Notes under the pieces: generated by a model | Database searches by the model: none | What the model was told of the DNA's origin: nothing | Seen by the model: the letters and a program-made list of their open reading frames with translations, nothing else | Program-made: the position numbers and the translations under genes | NCBI GenBank assembly: GCA_020848745.1 | Contig: JADLHM010000102.1 | Span: forward strand, 1-58,917 | Direction of reading: 5' to 3' | From: Deltaproteobacteria bacterium | GTDB taxonomy: Bacteria > Desulfobacterota > Binatia > UTPRO1 | Length of the DNA stretch: 58,917 nt | In this document: positions 56,982-58,917 of the stretch, piece after piece | How positions within the stretch are numbered: the stretch's first letter is position 1 | Layout: every line of letters starts with the position of its first letter

Positions 56982-57671
56982 TTGATCGCCCTCCGCAATC
57001 TTTCGAAGGAGTACGTCGACGGACCGCGGGTGGTGCGGGTGCTTTCCGGTCTCGATCTGGAGATCGGGCAGGGAGAACGAGTCGCGATCGTGGGAGAGTC
57101 GGGGGTGGGGAAGAGTACGCTGCTGCACATCGTGGGCACGCTCGATCGACCGACGGGAGGCGAGGTGTGGTTCGACGGTGAAAACCTCACGAGCAAGAGC
57201 GATCGCGAACTCGCCCATTTCCGCAACCGCGAGATCGGCTTCATCTTCCAGTTCCATCACCTGCTGCCCGACTTCACGGCCCTCGAGAACGTCATGATGC
57301 CCGCGCTGATCGCCGGCACCGCCACGGAGCCCGCCCGCAAGCGCGCGACCGAGCTCCTCGAGCGGGTCGGGCTCGCCGAGCGCCTCGACCACAAGCCGGG
57401 CGAGCTCTCCGGGGGCGAGCAACAGCGCGTGGCGGTCGCCCGCGCCCTCGTGCAGGAGCCCCGCGCCGTCCTGGCGGACGAGCCGACGGGCAACCTCGAT
57501 CCGGTCACCGGCGAAGGCGTGCAGAACCTCCTGCTGGAGCTGAACCGCGAGCACGCCATCACGCTCGTCGTCGTCACCCACAGCGCGAGCCTCGCGGGCG
57601 CGATGGACCGGACGCTCAGGCTGCGCGCCGGCCGGATCGCGGGCGACACGCCGCGCGCGGCGGCCGTCTGA
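56982..57671 (+). CDS. lolD: Lipoprotein-releasing ABC transporter ATPase
   Basis: A 229-residue ATPase with Walker [11 protein letters not shown]-loop [12 protein letters not shown], signature [15 protein letters not shown], Walker [13 protein letters not shown] and the switch His in VVVTHS. It energises LolC. The start is TTG at 56982, the first plausible codon 6 bp after lolC, giving [14 protein letters not shown], the correct beginning. bamA follows closely, an arrangement known in deltaproteobacteria. Confidence 0.95.
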   Translation: MIALRNLSKEYVDGPRVVRVLSGLDLEIGQGERVAIVGESGVGKSTLLHIVGTLDRPTGGEVWFDGENLTSKSDRELAHFRNREIGFIFQFHHLLPDFTALENVMMPALIAGTATEPARKRATELLERVGLAERLDHKPGELSGGEQQRVAVARALVQEPRAVLADEPTGNLDPVTGEGVQNLLLELNREHAITLVVVTHSASLAGAMDRTLRLRAGRIAGDTPRAAAV

Positions 57672-57697
57672 CGATGCGCAACGCTTCGGAGGTGGGG

Positions 57698-58917
57698 ATG
57701 GGGAGCCCGACGATGATCCCGAGGCTGGTGGCCCTCGTCTGCGCCGGCGTCCTCGCCGGCGCGGCGCCGGCGAGCGCGCGGCCGGCGACGGCCGCGGCCG
57801 CGACCCGCCCGGCCCACGACCGCGTGGCGGCGGTGCGCATCGAGGGCAACGCCCGGGTCGACGAGGAGGCCATCCGCATCCACATCCAGACCCGAGCCGG
57901 CCAGGCGCTCGAGCGCGGCACGATCGACACCGACGTGCGCGCCATCTACGCGATGGGCTTCTTCGAGACCGTCGACGTCGAGCGCCTCGACGAGGCCGAG
58001 GGCATCGTCGTCGTCTACCGCGTCCGCGAGCGGCCGCAGATCACGAGCGTCGCGATCGAGGGCACCAAGAAGCTCCGCAGCGAAGACGTCGAAGCGGCGC
58101 TCAAGATCCGTCCCCACACCATCCTCGACACCGAGAAGATGCGCCGAGGCATCGCCGACGCCAAGAAGCTCTACGAAGAGAAGGGCTACCTCGACGCCGC
58201 GATCACGCCGAAGACCGAGCCCGTCGCCGGAGCCGCGAACGAGGTCGCGCTCACCTACGTGGTCGACGAGGGGAAGATCGTCCGCATCCAGGAGATCGAG
58301 ATCGAGGGCAACACCGCCTTCAGCGACCGCAAGCTGAAGCGCGTGATGACGACGAGCGAGGAGAACCTCCTGTCGCGCTTCACCGGCGCCGGCGTGCTCA
58401 ACGCCGAGGCTCTCAAGACCGACACCGAGCGGCTCACCGCCTTCTACTACGACGACGGCTACATCACGGTGCGCGTCGACGAGCCCAAGGTCGAGCGCCG
58501 TGAGGACGGCCTCTACGTCACGATCAAGGTCGCGGAGGGCGACCAGTTCAAGGTCGGCGCGATCGGCTTCAAGGGCGACGTCCGCGAGGATCTCAGCCTG
58601 AGCAAGGACCTCGACCTGGCGACCGGCGACGTCTTCCGCTCCAGCAAGCTCCGTCAGGACATCCTGAAGATCACCGACAAGTACGGCGACGTCGGCTACG
58701 CCTTCGTCAACATCGAGCCCGAAACCGAGATCGATCAGGACAAGAAGGTCGTCGACGTCACCTACAAGATCGACCAGGGTCCCGAGGTCACGATCGACAA
58801 GATCCTCATCACGGGCAACACCAAGACGCGCGACAAGGTGCTGCGGCGCGAGCTCAAGGTCGAGGAGCAGGAGCGCTTCTCCGGCACCAAGCTCAAGAAG
58901 AGCCGCGACGCGCTGAA
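57698..58917 (+). CDS. bamA: Outer membrane protein assembly factor BamA (5' part, cut by window end)
   Basis: At least 406 residues, open to the window end. A signal peptide (MIPRLVALVCAGVLAGAAPA, in the longer form preceded by MGSPT) is followed by consecutive POTRA domains: VAAVRIEGNARVDEEAIRIH, ITSVAIEGTKKLRSEDVEAA, IVRIQEIEIEGNTAFSDRKL, FKVGAIGFKGDV and VTIDKILITGNTKTRDKVLR. The beta-barrel lies beyond the window. BamA folds outer-membrane proteins. ATG 57698 has GGAGG 5 nt upstream; ATG 57674 and ATG 57713 are alternatives. Confidence 0.95.
   Translation, partial: MGSPTMIPRLVALVCAGVLAGAAPASARPATAAAATRPAHDRVAAVRIEGNARVDEEAIRIHIQTRAGQALERGTIDTDVRAIYAMGFFETVDVERLDEAEGIVVVYRVRERPQITSVAIEGTKKLRSEDVEAALKIRPHTILDTEKMRRGIADAKKLYEEKGYLDAAITPKTEPVAGAANEVALTYVVDEGKIVRIQEIEIEGNTAFSDRKLKRVMTTSEENLLSRFTGAGVLNAEALKTDTERLTAFYYDDGYITVRVDEPKVERREDGLYVTIKVAEGDQFKVGAIGFKGDVREDLSLSKDLDLATGDVFRSSKLRQDILKITDKYGDVGYAFVNIEPETEIDQDKKVVDVTYKIDQGPEVTIDKILITGNTKTRDKVLRRELKVEEQERFSGTKLKKSRDAL

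Overview
The window is about 59 kb of very GC-rich, densely coding DNA from a Gram-negative (two-membrane) bacterium. It carries type II secretion, LolC/LolD and BamA genes, a lipoprotein, and a DUF1329 exported protein. Together with an actinobacterial-style alternative ValS, a second EF-G and many start/stop overlaps of the form NTGA, this fits a deltaproteobacterial-grade lineage such as Desulfobacterota or Binatota. That assignment is inference from gene content; no 16S rRNA or ribosomal protein gene is present. I found no rRNA, tRNA, CRISPR array, intact insertion sequence or prophage.

Layout. 1-845: a 5'-truncated fatty-acid hydroxylase remnant and a cupin gene on the minus strand. 939-10534 (plus): valS, nadC, birA, coaX, an EF-G-like GTPase, a conserved unknown, and a glycosyltransferase-methyltransferase fusion. 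10565-10771 (minus): a small lipoprotein. 10995-15697 (plus): a TCA block icd-mdh-sucC-sucD-ndk behind a consensus-like promoter. 15694-23766: cell-envelope sugar genes, namely a polytopic GT-C-like protein, a methyltransferase, two paralogous giant membrane proteins arranged tail to tail, and a GT9 heptosyltransferase-like protein. 23763-28656 (plus): rlmN, a lipid kinase-like gene with an apparent CTG start, mtnP, a PfkB kinase and a polyprenyl-phosphate glycosyltransferase. 28759-31952 (plus): ugd, uxs and a GalE-type epimerase, a UDP-pentose pathway with its own promoter. 31953-32503: a non-coding stretch made largely of a long imperfect inverted repeat. 32504-34819 (minus): an orphan sensor histidine kinase. 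34940-38992 (plus): lepA, lepB and a polytopic membrane protein, followed by a DUF1329 gene to 40383 and a strong stem-loop. 40445-54072 (minus): one type II secretion operon in the order C-D-E-F-(small basic protein)-G-H-I-J-K-L-M-N. 54188-58917 (plus): lysS, lolC, lolD and the start of bamA, cut by the window end.

How it fits together. LepA and LepB support translation and secretion. The T2SS exports folded proteins through a secretin whose subunit carries an unusual C-terminal AMIN-like domain. LolCD and BamA build the outer membrane. The sugar genes can be read as one route: UDP-glucose to UDP-glucuronate to UDP-xylose (and perhaps UDP-L-arabinose), a GT2 enzyme that could load a pentose onto a polyprenyl carrier, and GT-C-like membrane proteins that could transfer it. 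This route is inferred from families and proximity. The strongest structural oddities are two non-coding regions: a 433-bp element with 106-bp imperfect inverted arms at 32 kb, and two consecutive long hairpins inside the T2SS operon at 46.9-47.3 kb.
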